From Actinomadura formosensis NBRC 14204 (lineage in GTDB: Bacteria; Actinomycetota; Actinomycetes; Streptosporangiales; Streptosporangiaceae): 64,000 bases of DNA. The notes under the pieces are model-generated. The model was not told where the DNA came from. It searched no databases and was given only the letters and a program-made list of their open reading frames with translations. The stretch is taken from assembly GCF_001552155.1 (NCBI RefSeq), contig NZ_BCQQ01000009.1, positions 24,454-88,453 of the forward strand. The letters are read 5' to 3'. Both the position numbers and the translations under genes were made by a program. Numbering within the stretch: the stretch's first letter is position 1; the number at the start of each line of letters is the position of its first letter. Below, piece by piece: positions 1 through 7,860 of this stretch.

Positions 1-111
1 GGGAGCGGCCCCGCGGGTGGCGAGGTAACCGTTGCCGAGGGTGCAGAGCGCCTCCCGCAGGCCCTCCGCCTCGGGTTCGTAGCCATCGAAGGCCAGGATC
101 CACCGGCTCAT
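1..111 (-). CDS. Glycoside hydrolase family 65 protein, N-terminal fragment
   Basis: Only the first 37 codons are in the window; the gene runs off the left edge. The start is the ATG at 111, preceded by a GAGGGG ribosome binding site. The visible peptide carries the stretch ALCTLGNGYLATRG (residues 21-34), which is characteristic of the N-terminal domain of GH65 kojibiose/trehalose/maltose phosphorylases. Members of this family phosphorolyse alpha-linked disaccharides in the cytoplasm; actinobacterial versions are often fused to a HAD-type phosphatase, which cannot be judged here. The gene is divergent from the first universal stress protein, and I see no dormancy box facing it. Family confidence is fair, substrate unknown. 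Confidence 0.7.
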   Translation of the reverse strand, partial: MSRWILAFDGYEPEAEGLREALCTLGNGYLATRGAAP

Positions 112-214
112 GGTGTCCCCTCAGACTGTCGTCGTCCCGGGTCCGGTCAGGTGAGGATTCCCGGCGCGGCCACGTTCTCACCGGCCGGGCGGTACCGGAC
201 GGCTTCGCGCCGGC

Positions 215-228
215 GGGACCTTCGCCCC
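215..228 (+). promoter_or_regulatory. DosR-like box upstream of the first universal stress gene
   Basis: GGGAC-CTTC-GCCCC, one mismatch from the GGGAC-N4-GTCCC core of the actinobacterial DosR/DevR box. It ends 66 nt before the ATG at 295. A weaker half-site (CGGAC) lies about 20 nt upstream at 196-200, the spacing seen at other boxes in this window. Confidence 0.6.
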
Positions 229-294
229 TCCATGAGCCGCCCCCGGCCGGTCGAGACTGGAATCGGGGCTGTGTTCAGGGAGGGGGGCCGGTCG

Positions 295-1182
295 ATGATC
301 GCACTGACACGGACCCGGCGGTCGACCATCCTCCTCGGCTACGACGGGACCGAGGAGAACGACCCGGCGCTGCGCTGGGCCGTCGGGGAGGCCCGGTTGC
401 GCGGGCTCGATCTGGTGATGTGCCACTGCTGGCACTGGCCGTACCCGGCCGACCATGTGGACGAGAGCGTCCAGGAGATCCTTCGGCGGGCGGGGGAGAA
501 CCTCCTGCGCGAGGGCGTGCGCCGGGCACGCGACCTCGGGGCGAGGGGCGTGGTGCGCACGGTGCTGAGGCAGGAACCCGTCTGCGAGACGCTGGTGCAC
601 GAGTCCCGCGACGCGGAGCTGATCGTGGTCGGCTCGCACGAGCGGCACCGGCTGCCCCCCGGGTCGACGGCGGTGCGGCTCCCGGCGCGGACGCACCGGC
701 CGGTGATCGCCGTCCGGGGGACGGGCGGGCCGCGCGGGCTCGTGGTCGCCGGAGTGGACGGCTCGTCCGGCGCGGACGCGGCGCTCGGCTTCGCCATCGA
801 GGAGGCCGCGCTGCGCGGATGGGACCTGCGCGTGGTCTACGGGGCCTGGGAGCCCGGCGCCGTCCCCGACTGGGAACTGCCCCTGTTCACCGACACCGAC
901 AGGCTGCTGCGCACGCGGGCGGCGATGCTGGAGGAGGTCGTCGCCCTCTGGCGGGAGCGCCATCCGAAGGTCTATGTGCGGACGTCGCTGCTGCTGGAGC
1001 GGCCCCGCGAAGCACTGCTGGGCGCCGCCGCCGACGCCGATCTGCTGGTGGTCGGCGACCGCGGTACGGGCACGCTGGAGCCGCTGCTGCTGGGCGCGAC
1101 CAGTTCGGCGATGCTCCACCACGCCCCCTGCACGGTCGCGATCGTCCCGCCGTCCTGGCAGCCCGCCGAAAACGCCGGCTGA
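295..1182 (+). CDS. Universal stress protein, two UspA domains (USP 1)
   Basis: A 295-residue protein with two tandem UspA domains (about residues 8-145 and 150-290). USPs are cytoplasmic ATP-binding or regulatory proteins induced by hypoxia and starvation. The first domain begins with the beta strand ILLGYDGTEEND. Its glycine-rich ATP loop is degenerate (VVGSHERHRLPPGST), while the second domain keeps the G-x2-G-x9-G-A-T form (GDRGTGTLEPLLLGATS). The start at 295 was chosen over an upstream in-frame ATG at 151 because AGGGAGGGGGG lies just in front of it and the upstream peptide is not USP-like. A DosR-like box lies upstream. Mycobacterial two-domain homologues (Rv2623 type) are dormancy-regulon members. 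Confidence 0.93.
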   Translation: MIALTRTRRSTILLGYDGTEENDPALRWAVGEARLRGLDLVMCHCWHWPYPADHVDESVQEILRRAGENLLREGVRRARDLGARGVVRTVLRQEPVCETLVHESRDAELIVVGSHERHRLPPGSTAVRLPARTHRPVIAVRGTGGPRGLVVAGVDGSSGADAALGFAIEEAALRGWDLRVVYGAWEPGAVPDWELPLFTDTDRLLRTRAAMLEEVVALWRERHPKVYVRTSLLLERPREALLGAAADADLLVVGDRGTGTLEPLLLGATSSAMLHHAPCTVAIVPPSWQPAENAG

Positions 1183-1190
1183 CCGGCGCG

Positions 1191-1204
1191 GGGACGTTGG
1201 TCCC
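1191..1204 (+). promoter_or_regulatory. DosR-like box upstream of USP 2
   Basis: GGGAC-GTTG-GTCCC, a perfect 5-4-5 palindrome 9 nt after the stop of USP 1 and about 100 nt before the start of USP 2. A second palindromic patch (GGTCC-GAAC-GGACC) follows at 1214-1227. This suggests USP 2 has its own hypoxia-responsive promoter rather than relying on read-through. Confidence 0.7.
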
Positions 1205-1306
1205 CGTGGTCGTGGTCCGAACGGACCTAGGGCGCCGGGCGGGGCGGGGGTTGAGTGGGGGTGAGACGGCGGGGTGCCCCTCAGCCATCTGCAGGAGGAG
1301 GACGTC

Positions 1307-2152
1307 ATGAGCGACGTGGTCGTGGGATACGACGGGACCAGCGAGAGCGAGCGGGCGCTGCGGTGGGCGGTGGAGGAGGCCCGGCTGCGGCGGGTGCCGC
1401 TGACGGTCTGCCACGCCTGGCGCTGGCCCTACCCGATCAGCTACATCGACTACGAGGGTGTGGCCATCGTCCGCCGGATGGGCGAGCACCTCCTCGACCA
1501 CGGTGTCACCCTGGCCCGGGAGGCCGTGCCCGAGGTGACGGTGCGCAAGCGGCTCAAGGACGGCAGCGCCGCCCCCGCCCTGCTCGCCGAGACGGGCGAC
1601 GCCGACGTCATCGTGGTCGGCTCGCACGCCCCCGACGAGATGCCGGTGGGCTCGACCGCGCTGCGCGTCCCGGCCCGGGCCGAGCGTCCGGTCGTGGTGG
1701 TGCGCCAGGCCGCGACCCGGGACGGGCTGGTGGTCGTCGGCGTGGACGGGTCGGCCGGCGCGGACGCGGCGCTGGCGTTCGCCTTCGAGGAAGCGGCGCT
1801 GCGCGGCTGGCGGCTGCGCGCGGTGTACGGCTGCTGGGAGCCCGGCGCCGCCCCCGGCGGCGACCTGTCGCTGTTCGGCGATGAGGACAAGCTGCGCCGG
1901 GTGTGCGGCGCGGTCCTGGAGCGCGCGGTCGCGCCGTGGCGGGTGAAGTACCCCTATGTCCAGGCCACCACCGCCCTGGTCCTCAAACCCCCGCGTGAGG
2001 CGCTGCTGGAGGCCGCGCAGGAGGCCACCCTCATGGTGACCGGCGCCCGCGGCGCCGGCACGGTGGGGGCCCTCACGCTGGGCGCCACCAGCGACGCGCT
2101 GCTCAAGCACGCCCCGGGCACCGTCGCGATCGTCCCCCGGCGCGCCGGCTGA
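1307..2152 (+). CDS. Universal stress protein, two UspA domains (USP 2)
   Basis: 281 residues, a paralogue of USP 1 in the same orientation. Two UspA domains are visible: residues 1-138 with a degenerate ATP loop (VVGSHAPDEMPVGST) and residues 143-280 with an intact loop (GARGAGTVGALTLGATS). The ATG at 1307 follows a CAGGAGGAGGACGTC ribosome binding site, which rules out the in-frame ATG at 1274. The strong bidirectional terminator at 2169-2207 ends the transcript. The likely role is ATP binding and growth restraint under hypoxic or stationary conditions, as in mycobacterial USPs; no client can be named from sequence. Confidence 0.93.
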   Translation: MSDVVVGYDGTSESERALRWAVEEARLRRVPLTVCHAWRWPYPISYIDYEGVAIVRRMGEHLLDHGVTLAREAVPEVTVRKRLKDGSAAPALLAETGDADVIVVGSHAPDEMPVGSTALRVPARAERPVVVVRQAATRDGLVVVGVDGSAGADAALAFAFEEAALRGWRLRAVYGCWEPGAAPGGDLSLFGDEDKLRRVCGAVLERAVAPWRVKYPYVQATTALVLKPPREALLEAAQEATLMVTGARGAGTVGALTLGATSDALLKHAPGTVAIVPRRAG

Positions 2153-2168
2153 CGAGCACGCGGACAGA

Positions 2169-2207
2169 GAACCGGGCCAGGCCGACGTACTCGGCCTGGC
2201 CCGGTTC
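2169..2207. terminator. Bidirectional terminator between USP 2 and the STAS gene
   Basis: A perfect 17-bp inverted repeat (arms 2169-2185 and 2191-2207) with a 5-nt loop, lying between the convergent stops at 2152 and 2226. Confidence 0.85.
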
Positions 2208-2225
2208 TGTCGACGGGGTGGCGGG

Positions 2226-2621
2226 TCAGCGGCAGCGACGGACCGTGGGGCGTGTGCCCCGCCGCCGGAAGGGCATGCGGGGGAGGGGGAAGCGCCGGTC
2301 GAGGCCGGTGATCCGCAGGATGCGCGCGAGCTGGGGCCGGGCGCCGGTCAGCGTGACGGCGCCGCCGCGGCTGCGGGCCAGCTCGTCGGCGGCGATGATC
2401 GCCGCCAGGCCGCGCGCGTCGCAGAAGGTCAGGGCGGACACGTCGAGCACCACGTCCGGGGTTCGCTCGTCGATCAGCCGGGCCAGCTCGACACCGAACT
2501 CGGCGGCCGTGGCGATGTCCAGTTCGCCGGTCACCACGGCGCGCGTCGGACCACCCTCCTCGGCGGTGTTCGCCGTGGTGAGCCGTACGGTCGTGTCCGG
2601 CCAACTGGTGCAGTCGCCCAT
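2226..2621 (-). CDS. STAS-domain protein (anti-sigma factor antagonist-like)
   Basis: 131 residues. Residues 15-115 form a STAS domain: a beta strand (TRAVVTGELDIATA), then the conserved DVSALTFCDARGLAAI segment that contains the regulatory position. In classical SpoIIAA/RsbV antagonists a Ser follows the Asp of the 'D-S' motif and is phosphorylated; here the equivalent is CDARGL with Ala, so phospho-control by an RsbW-type kinase may be absent. The arginine-rich C-terminus (FRRRGTRPTVRRCR) is unusual. The gene is monocistronic and lies behind a perfect DosR-like box at 2684-2697, which suggests hypoxic induction. Confidence 0.85.
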   Translation of the reverse strand: MGDCTSWPDTTVRLTTANTAEEGGPTRAVVTGELDIATAAEFGVELARLIDERTPDVVLDVSALTFCDARGLAAIIAADELARSRGGAVTLTGARPQLARILRITGLDRRFPLPRMPFRRRGTRPTVRRCR

Positions 2622-2683
2622 ATCGGTTCCCTCCCAGGCCTTCCGGTCCCCTCAAGGCTCCGCCAAAGCCCGGCCCGAGAATA

Positions 2684-2697
2684 GGGACGATGGTCCC
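2684..2697 (-). promoter_or_regulatory. DosR-like box upstream of the STAS gene
   Basis: GGGAC-GATG-GTCCC, a perfect 5-4-5 core palindrome 63 nt upstream of the STAS start codon. It sits directly beside the 10-bp repeat array at 2708-2757. Confidence 0.65.
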
Positions 2698-2707
2698 GCT
2701 GGAAACC

Positions 2708-2757
2708 CGCCAAAGTCCGTTAAAGTGCGCCAAAGTCTATCAAAATCTGTCCACGTC
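2708..2757. repeat. Five-copy 10-bp direct repeat array (CGCCAAAGTC-like)
   Basis: Five consecutive decamers in phase: CGCCAAAGTC, CGTTAAAGTG, CGCCAAAGTC, TATCAAAATC, TGTCCACGTC. An isolated copy (CGCCAAAGCC) is at 2661-2670. The array is AT-richer than its surroundings and lies between the STAS promoter and the 3' end of the protease gene. With a period of about one helical turn it could be a cooperative activator-binding array, or simply phased A-tracts. Confidence 0.6.
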
Positions 2758-2772
2758 CGCGGGCGGTCCGGC

Positions 2773-3915
2773 TCACGCCGTCCGGACCGGGCTGCCGACC
2801 CGGAGCCGGCTGCGCCGCAGCACCCGCTGGACGTCCTCGGTGGTGACGATCCCGAGCAGTTGCCGGTCGGACACGACGACCGCGATGAGGCCGCCCACGA
2901 CCGGTGCCATCTGCAGGAGCGCGGCCACGGGCGCGCCCGGGCCGACGACCCGGTCCGGCTCCAGCGGGACGCTGATGCCGCCGAGCGTGGCACCGCCGTC
3001 CCGGCGCGGGGCGACGGCGAGCCGGTCCACCGCGACGGCGCCGACCGGGACACCGGACACGTCCAGGACGGGGAAGACCGACTGGCGGGACCGCAGGGCC
3101 ACGTCCTCGATGAACACGCCGACGGGCTGCCACGTCCAGCCGTGGTCCGGGTCGGGCGTCATGATGTCGGCGACGTGCAGGCCCTCGGCGGCCTCGCGCA
3201 GATCCGTCCAGCGTTCCTCGGCGCGGGCCGCGTTGGAGATGAACCATCCCACCAGCGCCAGCCACAGCCCGTTGAACCAGCTCACCAGCACCATGATCAG
3301 CAGCCCGGCGGCGATCATGGTGCGGCCGAGCACGAGCCCGGCGCGGCCGGCGGCGTGGGTCGCGCTCGCGCGATCACCGCGCCTGCGCCACAGCAGCGCG
3401 TGCAGGACGCGCCCGCCGTCCAGCGGCGCACCCGGCAGCAGGTTGAACAGCGCGATGAGCGCGTTGCTCGCCGTGAGCCAGCCCAGCGCGGCGGTCATGA
3501 CGGCGGGGGCACCGGCCGCGGCCCCGGCCGTCCAGGCCCCGGCGAACACGGCGGCCGCCGCCGCGCTGGTCAGCGGGCCGACGCCGGCGATGCGCAGCTC
3601 CGCGCGGGCGTCGGGCGGCTCGTCCTGGAGTTCGGCGACGCCGCCCAGCATCCACAGCGTGATCGAGCCGACCCGCACGCCGTACCGGCGGGCGACGAGC
3701 GCGTGCGCCAGCTCGTGCGCGGCCAGCGAGAGGAGGAAGAGCACCGCGGCCGCCGCGGCCATCGCCCAGCGCGCGCCGGCGGACGCCGCCGGATCGGCCG
3801 CCGGCAGGACCGACCGGGCGAGGATCTCGGTGATCAGCACCATGATCACCAGGACCGACCAGTGCATTCCGACCGGGATGCCGCGGATCGTCCCGAACTT
3901 GAACGTCTGCTTCAT
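2773..3915 (-). CDS. Site-2-protease-family zinc metalloprotease with CBS domains (Rip3-like)
   Basis: 380 residues, an M50B intramembrane protease. Residues 1-230 contain about six hydrophobic helices. The zinc-binding HELAH motif is near residue 67, and the second metal-ligand segment LLPGAPLDGGRV near residue 160. The C-terminal part (about residues 240-375) is a pair of CBS motifs, which usually bind adenine nucleotides and gate activity. The same architecture is found in Mycobacterium Rip3 (Rv2625c), a dormancy-regulon member encoded beside USPs, as here. It probably cleaves a membrane-bound regulator such as an anti-sigma factor; the substrate is unknown. The start ATG at 3915 follows AGGAGG. 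The upstream region carries DosR-like boxes. Confidence 0.92.
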   Translation of the reverse strand: MKQTFKFGTIRGIPVGMHWSVLVIMVLITEILARSVLPAADPAASAGARWAMAAAAAVLFLLSLAAHELAHALVARRYGVRVGSITLWMLGGVAELQDEPPDARAELRIAGVGPLTSAAAAAVFAGAWTAGAAAGAPAVMTAALGWLTASNALIALFNLLPGAPLDGGRVLHALLWRRRGDRASATHAAGRAGLVLGRTMIAAGLLIMVLVSWFNGLWLALVGWFISNAARAEERWTDLREAAEGLHVADIMTPDPDHGWTWQPVGVFIEDVALRSRQSVFPVLDVSGVPVGAVAVDRLAVAPRRDGGATLGGISVPLEPDRVVGPGAPVAALLQMAPVVGGLIAVVVSDRQLLGIVTTEDVQRVLRRSRLRVGSPVRTA

Positions 3916-3968
3916 GGCAACCTCCTGCCGCCACTACCAGGCTTACGCGGTGACCGGCCGGACCGGCA

Positions 3969-4021
3969 GGGCCGAAGTGCCCTTCCCGCCGGGTCTTTGG
4001 CCCCGCCGGGCCGCTAGCCCC
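3969..4021 (-). promoter_or_regulatory. Cluster of three DosR-like boxes before the Rip3-like gene
   Basis: Three 14-mers of the same symmetry: 3969-3982 (GGGCC-GAAG-TGCCC), 3991-4004 (GGGTC-TTTG-GCCCC) and 4008-4021 (GGGCC-GCTA-GCCCC). The first two are 22 nt apart. All are degenerate at the A/T positions of the core, so confidence is lower than for the perfect boxes. Confidence 0.45.
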
Positions 4022-4062
4022 GCAGAGCTTCGTTGTCGCAGGTCGTTGGGCCTTTTGAGGTT

Positions 4063-4076
4063 GGGACCTCCGCCCC
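4063..4076 (+). promoter_or_regulatory. DosR-like box upstream of the DUF1876 gene
   Basis: TT-GGGAC-CTCC-GCCCC, 63 nt before the ATG at 4140. The flanking TT matches the TTSGGGAC left end of the mycobacterial consensus. Confidence 0.6.
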
Positions 4077-4139
4077 TGGACCGCGGCTCGCCCGCCTTCC
4101 GACGATGGAGGTGAACGCACTGAGCGAAGGGGGCTCGCC

Positions 4140-4391
4140 ATGAAGACCAAGCAGTGGAGCGTGGAAATCTACATCAGCGAGGACGGCACCGACACTCTGG
4201 CACGCGCGGTGCTGTTCAGCGGAAGCGAGGAGAGGACCCTCGGCTACGGGCGGGCACGCCGCAACCCGATCGACCGCGAGGTTCCGGAGATCGGTGACGA
4301 GCTGGCCGTGGGCCGCGCGCTCGCGGACCTGGCCGACCGGCTGCTCGGGGTCGCGAGCGAGGACATCGCCCAGCTCGCGGGCCCGGCGTGA
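4140..4391 (+). CDS. DUF1876 / Rv1738-like dormancy protein
   Basis: 83 residues, a full-length DUF1876 domain. The conserved segment [20 protein letters not shown] (residues 41-60) closely follows the Mycobacterium tuberculosis Rv1738 pattern ([20 protein letters not shown]). Rv1738 is one of the most strongly induced DosR-regulon proteins and resembles ribosome-hibernation factors in fold. The predicted role is therefore modulation of translation under hypoxia; this rests on homology only. The start is supported by an AAGGGGG ribosome binding site. The gene is convergent with mftF, 46 nt away. Confidence 0.9.
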   Translation: [83 protein letters not shown]

Positions 4392-4437
4392 CCGCCGGGC
4401 GGGGCGGTGCGGCCGGGTCGGCGGGCCCGGCCGGCGC

Positions 4438-5880
4438 TCAGCCGCGCCCGGACCGGAGCGTTCGCGGGAACCGCACGTCCGGGCGCAGCGCGGCGGCCGA
4501 GCGGGCGCGGACCGACGCGGCGGTCACCCCCGACCCGTAGGCGATGTCCTCGGCGAGCCGCAGGACGGTGTAGCGGACGGGATCGACGGTGCGTCCCCGC
4601 CTCGCCCATTCCAGCGCGAGGGGCGCGAGCATCGCGGTGGCGGCGGCACGGGCCGGGCGGCTGCGCGGGGCGGCGGCCAGGGCGAGCAGCCCGGCGGGCC
4701 ACCATTCGCGGCGCAGCGCGTGCCCGAGGCCGGCGGCGTCGGCGGCGACGCTCCTGACGGTGATCGTGGCGGCCAGCCCCTTCCCGGCCGGCAGCCACGC
4801 GAAACGCCTGGCCAGCAGGGCGGCGGCGGCCCCCGCGCACGCGATGGCCGCGCCCGGCCGTCCCCCGGTGAGCAGGCCGAGCACGGCGAGGCTCCACGGC
4901 GACGGGCGGGCGGGGGCCAGCCGGCCGGGATGCCGCCGGGCCAGATCGGCGGCGGACGTCCCGTACTCGTGCCGCCGCCGCGCCCACGCGACCGGGTGCA
5001 GCCGCGAGGTGTGCTCGACGTGCGCACGCGGCTCATAGCGGACGTTCCACCCGAGGTCGCCCAGTCGCCAGACGAAGTCGACGTCCTCACCGAGCCGCAT
5101 GTTCTCCTCGAAGGCGCTCCCCTCCGCCCCCGCCACGGCCGCCACCCGGATCAGCAGGGTCGCCGCGGGGACGAAACCGAGCCGCCCGCCCGGCCGCACC
5201 AGCGCGGGCCGGGCGCCCATGTCGAGGGCGGACCGGACCGCCTCATAGCGCGCCAGCAGCCGGGTGCCGCCGCCGGCCGGCACGATCCGCGGGGCGACGG
5301 CGGCGACGCGGGGGTCGTCGAAGTGCGGCATGAGGACGTCCAGCCAGCCGTCCCGGGGACGGCAGTCGGAGTCCACGAACGCGACGAACGGGGTCCCGGC
5401 CAGCCGCAGTCCCGTGTTGCGCGCGGCGGCCGGACCCCGGTTGCGGGGGTGCCGCACCAGGCGGGCGCCGTGCGCGGCGGCGGCCCGGCGCAGCGGACCC
5501 GGGTCGGGGGACGCGTCGTCCACGACGATCACGGGCACGTCCCCGACGGCGGCCAGGCACCGCTCCAGCTCGCCGGGCCGCCCGAACGCCGGGATCACGA
5601 CCGTGACGCCATGCGGGCCGGCGCGCGGTGCGAGGACCGGATGGGCGAAGCCGTGGTCGAGGAGCCGGCGGGCCAGCGCCCGCCCGGTGGGGGAGCGGCC
5701 GGCCAGGCCGGGCGCACCCGCCCGGCGCAGTTCCGCCAGGTACGGGCGGGCGGCGTCGGCGAACCGCACCACCTTCCAGGGGGTGCCGCCGGCGGCGGCC
5801 CGCCCGTCCGACCAGAAGGACGTCCCCCGGTCCAGGGCGATGCGGAAGCCCGGCGGAAGCGGGAACGCCGGGCCGGTCAC
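4438..5880 (-). CDS. mftF: Mycofactocin glycosyltransferase MftF
   Basis: 480 residues. A GT-2 catalytic domain (about residues 85-300) starts with TVVIPAFGRPGELERCLAAV and carries VVDDASPDPG and FVDSDCRPRDGW, the latter supplying the metal-binding DxD. An N-terminal domain of about 80 residues precedes it, and the C-terminal 150 residues include hydrophobic segments that may bind the membrane. MftF adds beta-1,4-glucose units to the mycofactocin redox cofactor. It is the last gene of mftABCDEF and its start overlaps the mftE stop by 4 nt, so translation is coupled. Confidence 0.93.
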   Translation of the reverse strand: MTGPAFPLPPGFRIALDRGTSFWSDGRAAAGGTPWKVVRFADAARPYLAELRRAGAPGLAGRSPTGRALARRLLDHGFAHPVLAPRAGPHGVTVVIPAFGRPGELERCLAAVGDVPVIVVDDASPDPGPLRRAAAAHGARLVRHPRNRGPAAARNTGLRLAGTPFVAFVDSDCRPRDGWLDVLMPHFDDPRVAAVAPRIVPAGGGTRLLARYEAVRSALDMGARPALVRPGGRLGFVPAATLLIRVAAVAGAEGSAFEENMRLGEDVDFVWRLGDLGWNVRYEPRAHVEHTSRLHPVAWARRRHEYGTSAADLARRHPGRLAPARPSPWSLAVLGLLTGGRPGAAIACAGAAAALLARRFAWLPAGKGLAATITVRSVAADAAGLGHALRREWWPAGLLALAAAPRSRPARAAATAMLAPLALEWARRGRTVDPVRYTVLRLAEDIAYGSGVTAASVRARSAAALRPDVRFPRTLRSGRG

Positions 5881-6587
5881 GATCCGCCGCCGATCCGGCG
5901 CACGACGGACGCCGCCATCGCCTCCAGGATCTCCCGGCCCCGCTCCGCCGAGGCCCCGGCCGGGTCGCCGAGGACACCGGACGGGGACACCGCGCGGACG
6001 CCGCGGGCGACCAGGTCGGGCATGAGCGCGGCGAGCGGCCGGGTCTCGCCGGTCACTCCGTCGTGGGGGCGGACGAGATCCGGAGCCAGATGCAGCATGA
6101 CGGAGGTCTCGGTGAACCCGGCATGCGCGTCACCGCCGGGGACACCGCACCCCACCCAGGCGACGTCGTGCCCCTCGGCGCGCATCCGGCCGACGACGGC
6201 GTCCAGCGTGCGGACGTTCCCGCCGTGCCCGTTGACCAGCACGACTCGCCCGGCCCAGAGTGCCAGCGAGCGGACCGTCTCGACGAGCACGGCGTGCAGT
6301 GCCTCGTGCCCGATCGAGATCGTGCCGGGAAAACCGGCGTGCTCGCCGCTGGCGCCGTAGGGCAGCGCCGGGGCCACGACCACCGGGCCCGCCCCCGCGC
6401 TCAGTGCCCCCGCGCTCAGTGCTTTCGCCGCCCGGTCGGCCACGGCCTGGGCGATCAGCGTGTCGGTGGACAGCGGAAGGTGCGGCCCGTGCTGCTCGGT
6501 CGACCCGGTCGGCAGCAGGACCAGCGGCGCCGCCCCGACGTCCGGCCAGGCGGCGCCCCCCAGATCCCGGCCCCCGGCACCGGTCAC
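5877..6587 (-). CDS. mftE: Mycofactocin precursor peptide peptidase MftE
   Basis: 236 residues, creatininase-family metallopeptidase. Metal ligands are visible in PTGSTEQHGPHLPLSTD (residues 26-42) and NGHGGNVRTL (residues 118-127). MftE cleaves the MftC-modified MftA peptide to release the C-terminal Val-Tyr-derived moiety (AHDP). A 15-bp perfect tandem duplication at 6391-6420 creates a repeated LSAGA in a surface-like segment at about residues 57-66. It sits between mftF (4-nt overlap) and mftD (1-nt gap). Confidence 0.95.
   Translation of the reverse strand: MTGAGGRDLGGAAWPDVGAAPLVLLPTGSTEQHGPHLPLSTDTLIAQAVADRAAKALSAGALSAGAGPVVVAPALPYGASGEHAGFPGTISIGHEALHAVLVETVRSLALWAGRVVLVNGHGGNVRTLDAVVGRMRAEGHDVAWVGCGVPGGDAHAGFTETSVMLHLAPDLVRPHDGVTGETRPLAALMPDLVARGVRAVSPSGVLGDPAGASAERGREILEAMAASVVRRIGGGS
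6391..6420. repeat. 15-bp perfect tandem duplication inside mftE
   Basis: Two adjacent copies of GCCCCCGCGCTCAGT (6391-6405 and 6406-6420). The unit is a multiple of three, so the reading frame is kept. Confidence 0.9.
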
Positions 6588-6588
6588 C

Positions 6589-7791
6589 TCAGCCCGCCGG
6601 CCCGGCGGGGTCCGTCCCGCCGCCCAGCGTCAGGCAGAAGCCGGGCGGGACGCAGAGGTCGTCGCGGCACAGCTCGTGGACGCTGGAGCGCCCCAGCCCG
6701 AGAACGGCCGAGTCGAGGCCGCCGCGCAGGATGTCCAGCACGTTCTCCACCCCTGCCTGCCCATTGGCGGCGAGCCCCCACAGGTAGGCGCGGCCGATGA
6801 GCACGGCGCGGGCACCGAGCGCGAGCGCCTTGGCGACGTCCCCGCCGCGCCGCACGCCGCCGTCCAGCAGGACCTCGACCTGGTCACCGACCGCGTCGGC
6901 GATGGACGGCAGCACCTGGATGGTCGCGGGGGTGGTGTCGAGGTTGTTGCCGCCGTGGTTGGACACCGACAGCGCCGTGACGCCGGCGTCGACGGCCCGC
7001 CTGGCGTCGTCCACCCGCGTGACGCCCTTGAGCATGAACGGCCCGCCCCACTGCTCACGCAGCCACTTCACGTCGTCCCAGGTGGGCGGCGGGGTCTGCA
7101 GCCACTCGCCGTAGGCGCCGAAGAAGGTCGGCGCCGGGCCGGCCGGCGGCGTGAGGTTGGGCGTGGTGAGGTCGGGGAGGCGGCCGGTCCTGGCGAACCG
7201 CCACAGCCATCCGGGATGGGGCAGGACGCCGGGCGCCAGCTTCGCCATCGTCCTGAGGTCGATCTTCTCCGGGATCTGGGGGCTGCCCCAGTCCCGGCCG
7301 TTGGCGAACGACCAGTCGAGCGTGGCGATCAGCCCCTTCGCCCCGGCCTTCCGCGCCCGGTCCATGCGCTGGAGCATCGTGTCGCGGTCGCCGCTCCAGT
7401 ACATCTGGAAGAAGACGCTCGGGTTGGCTTCGGCGACCTCCTCCACCGGCCTGCTCGCGAACGAGCTGAGACCCATGATGACGCCCCGGTTCGCGGCGGC
7501 CCGGGCGACGGCCACCTCACCCTCCGGGTGAACGGCCTGCACGCCGGTGGGGGAGATGAGGACGGGAAAGGACGTCTCCACGCCCATCACGGTCGTGGAC
7601 AGGTCGCGCTGCGCCTTGTGCCCGGCGACGCGGGGCGCGAAGCCGAGTTCGCCGAAGGCCGCGATGTTGTCGCCGACCGTCCGGCCGCGCTCGGAGCCCG
7701 CGAGCAGCGCCCCGTACACCATGTACGGCAGCCGCCGCTTGGCCCGGCGCTGGGCCTCGGCCACGGTTTCGAACCACGGGTTCTTGAACAT
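6589..7791 (-). CDS. mftD: Mycofactocin biosynthesis dehydrogenase MftD
   Basis: 400 residues, FMN-dependent alpha-hydroxyacid dehydrogenase family (TIM barrel). FMN and catalytic segments include SPTGVQAVHPEGE (near residue 100), the active-site SVSNHGGNNLDT near residue 285, and the phosphate-binding LLDGGVRRGGDVAKALALGA near residue 315. MftD oxidatively deaminates AHDP to premycofactocin, creating the redox-active alpha-keto amide. The ATG at 7791 follows GGGAGACACCGAG. A 69-nt gap separates it from mftC, the longest in the operon. Confidence 0.95.
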   Translation of the reverse strand: MFKNPWFETVAEAQRRAKRRLPYMVYGALLAGSERGRTVGDNIAAFGELGFAPRVAGHKAQRDLSTTVMGVETSFPVLISPTGVQAVHPEGEVAVARAAANRGVIMGLSSFASRPVEEVAEANPSVFFQMYWSGDRDTMLQRMDRARKAGAKGLIATLDWSFANGRDWGSPQIPEKIDLRTMAKLAPGVLPHPGWLWRFARTGRLPDLTTPNLTPPAGPAPTFFGAYGEWLQTPPPTWDDVKWLREQWGGPFMLKGVTRVDDARRAVDAGVTALSVSNHGGNNLDTTPATIQVLPSIADAVGDQVEVLLDGGVRRGGDVAKALALGARAVLIGRAYLWGLAANGQAGVENVLDILRGGLDSAVLGLGRSSVHELCRDDLCVPPGFCLTLGGGTDPAGPAG

Positions 7792-7860
7792 CTCGGTGTC
7801 TCCCGGAAGGAAGGGCCGCCCGCACGGGGCGGGTGCGCGCGGATCGGGCGGCGGGCGGTC

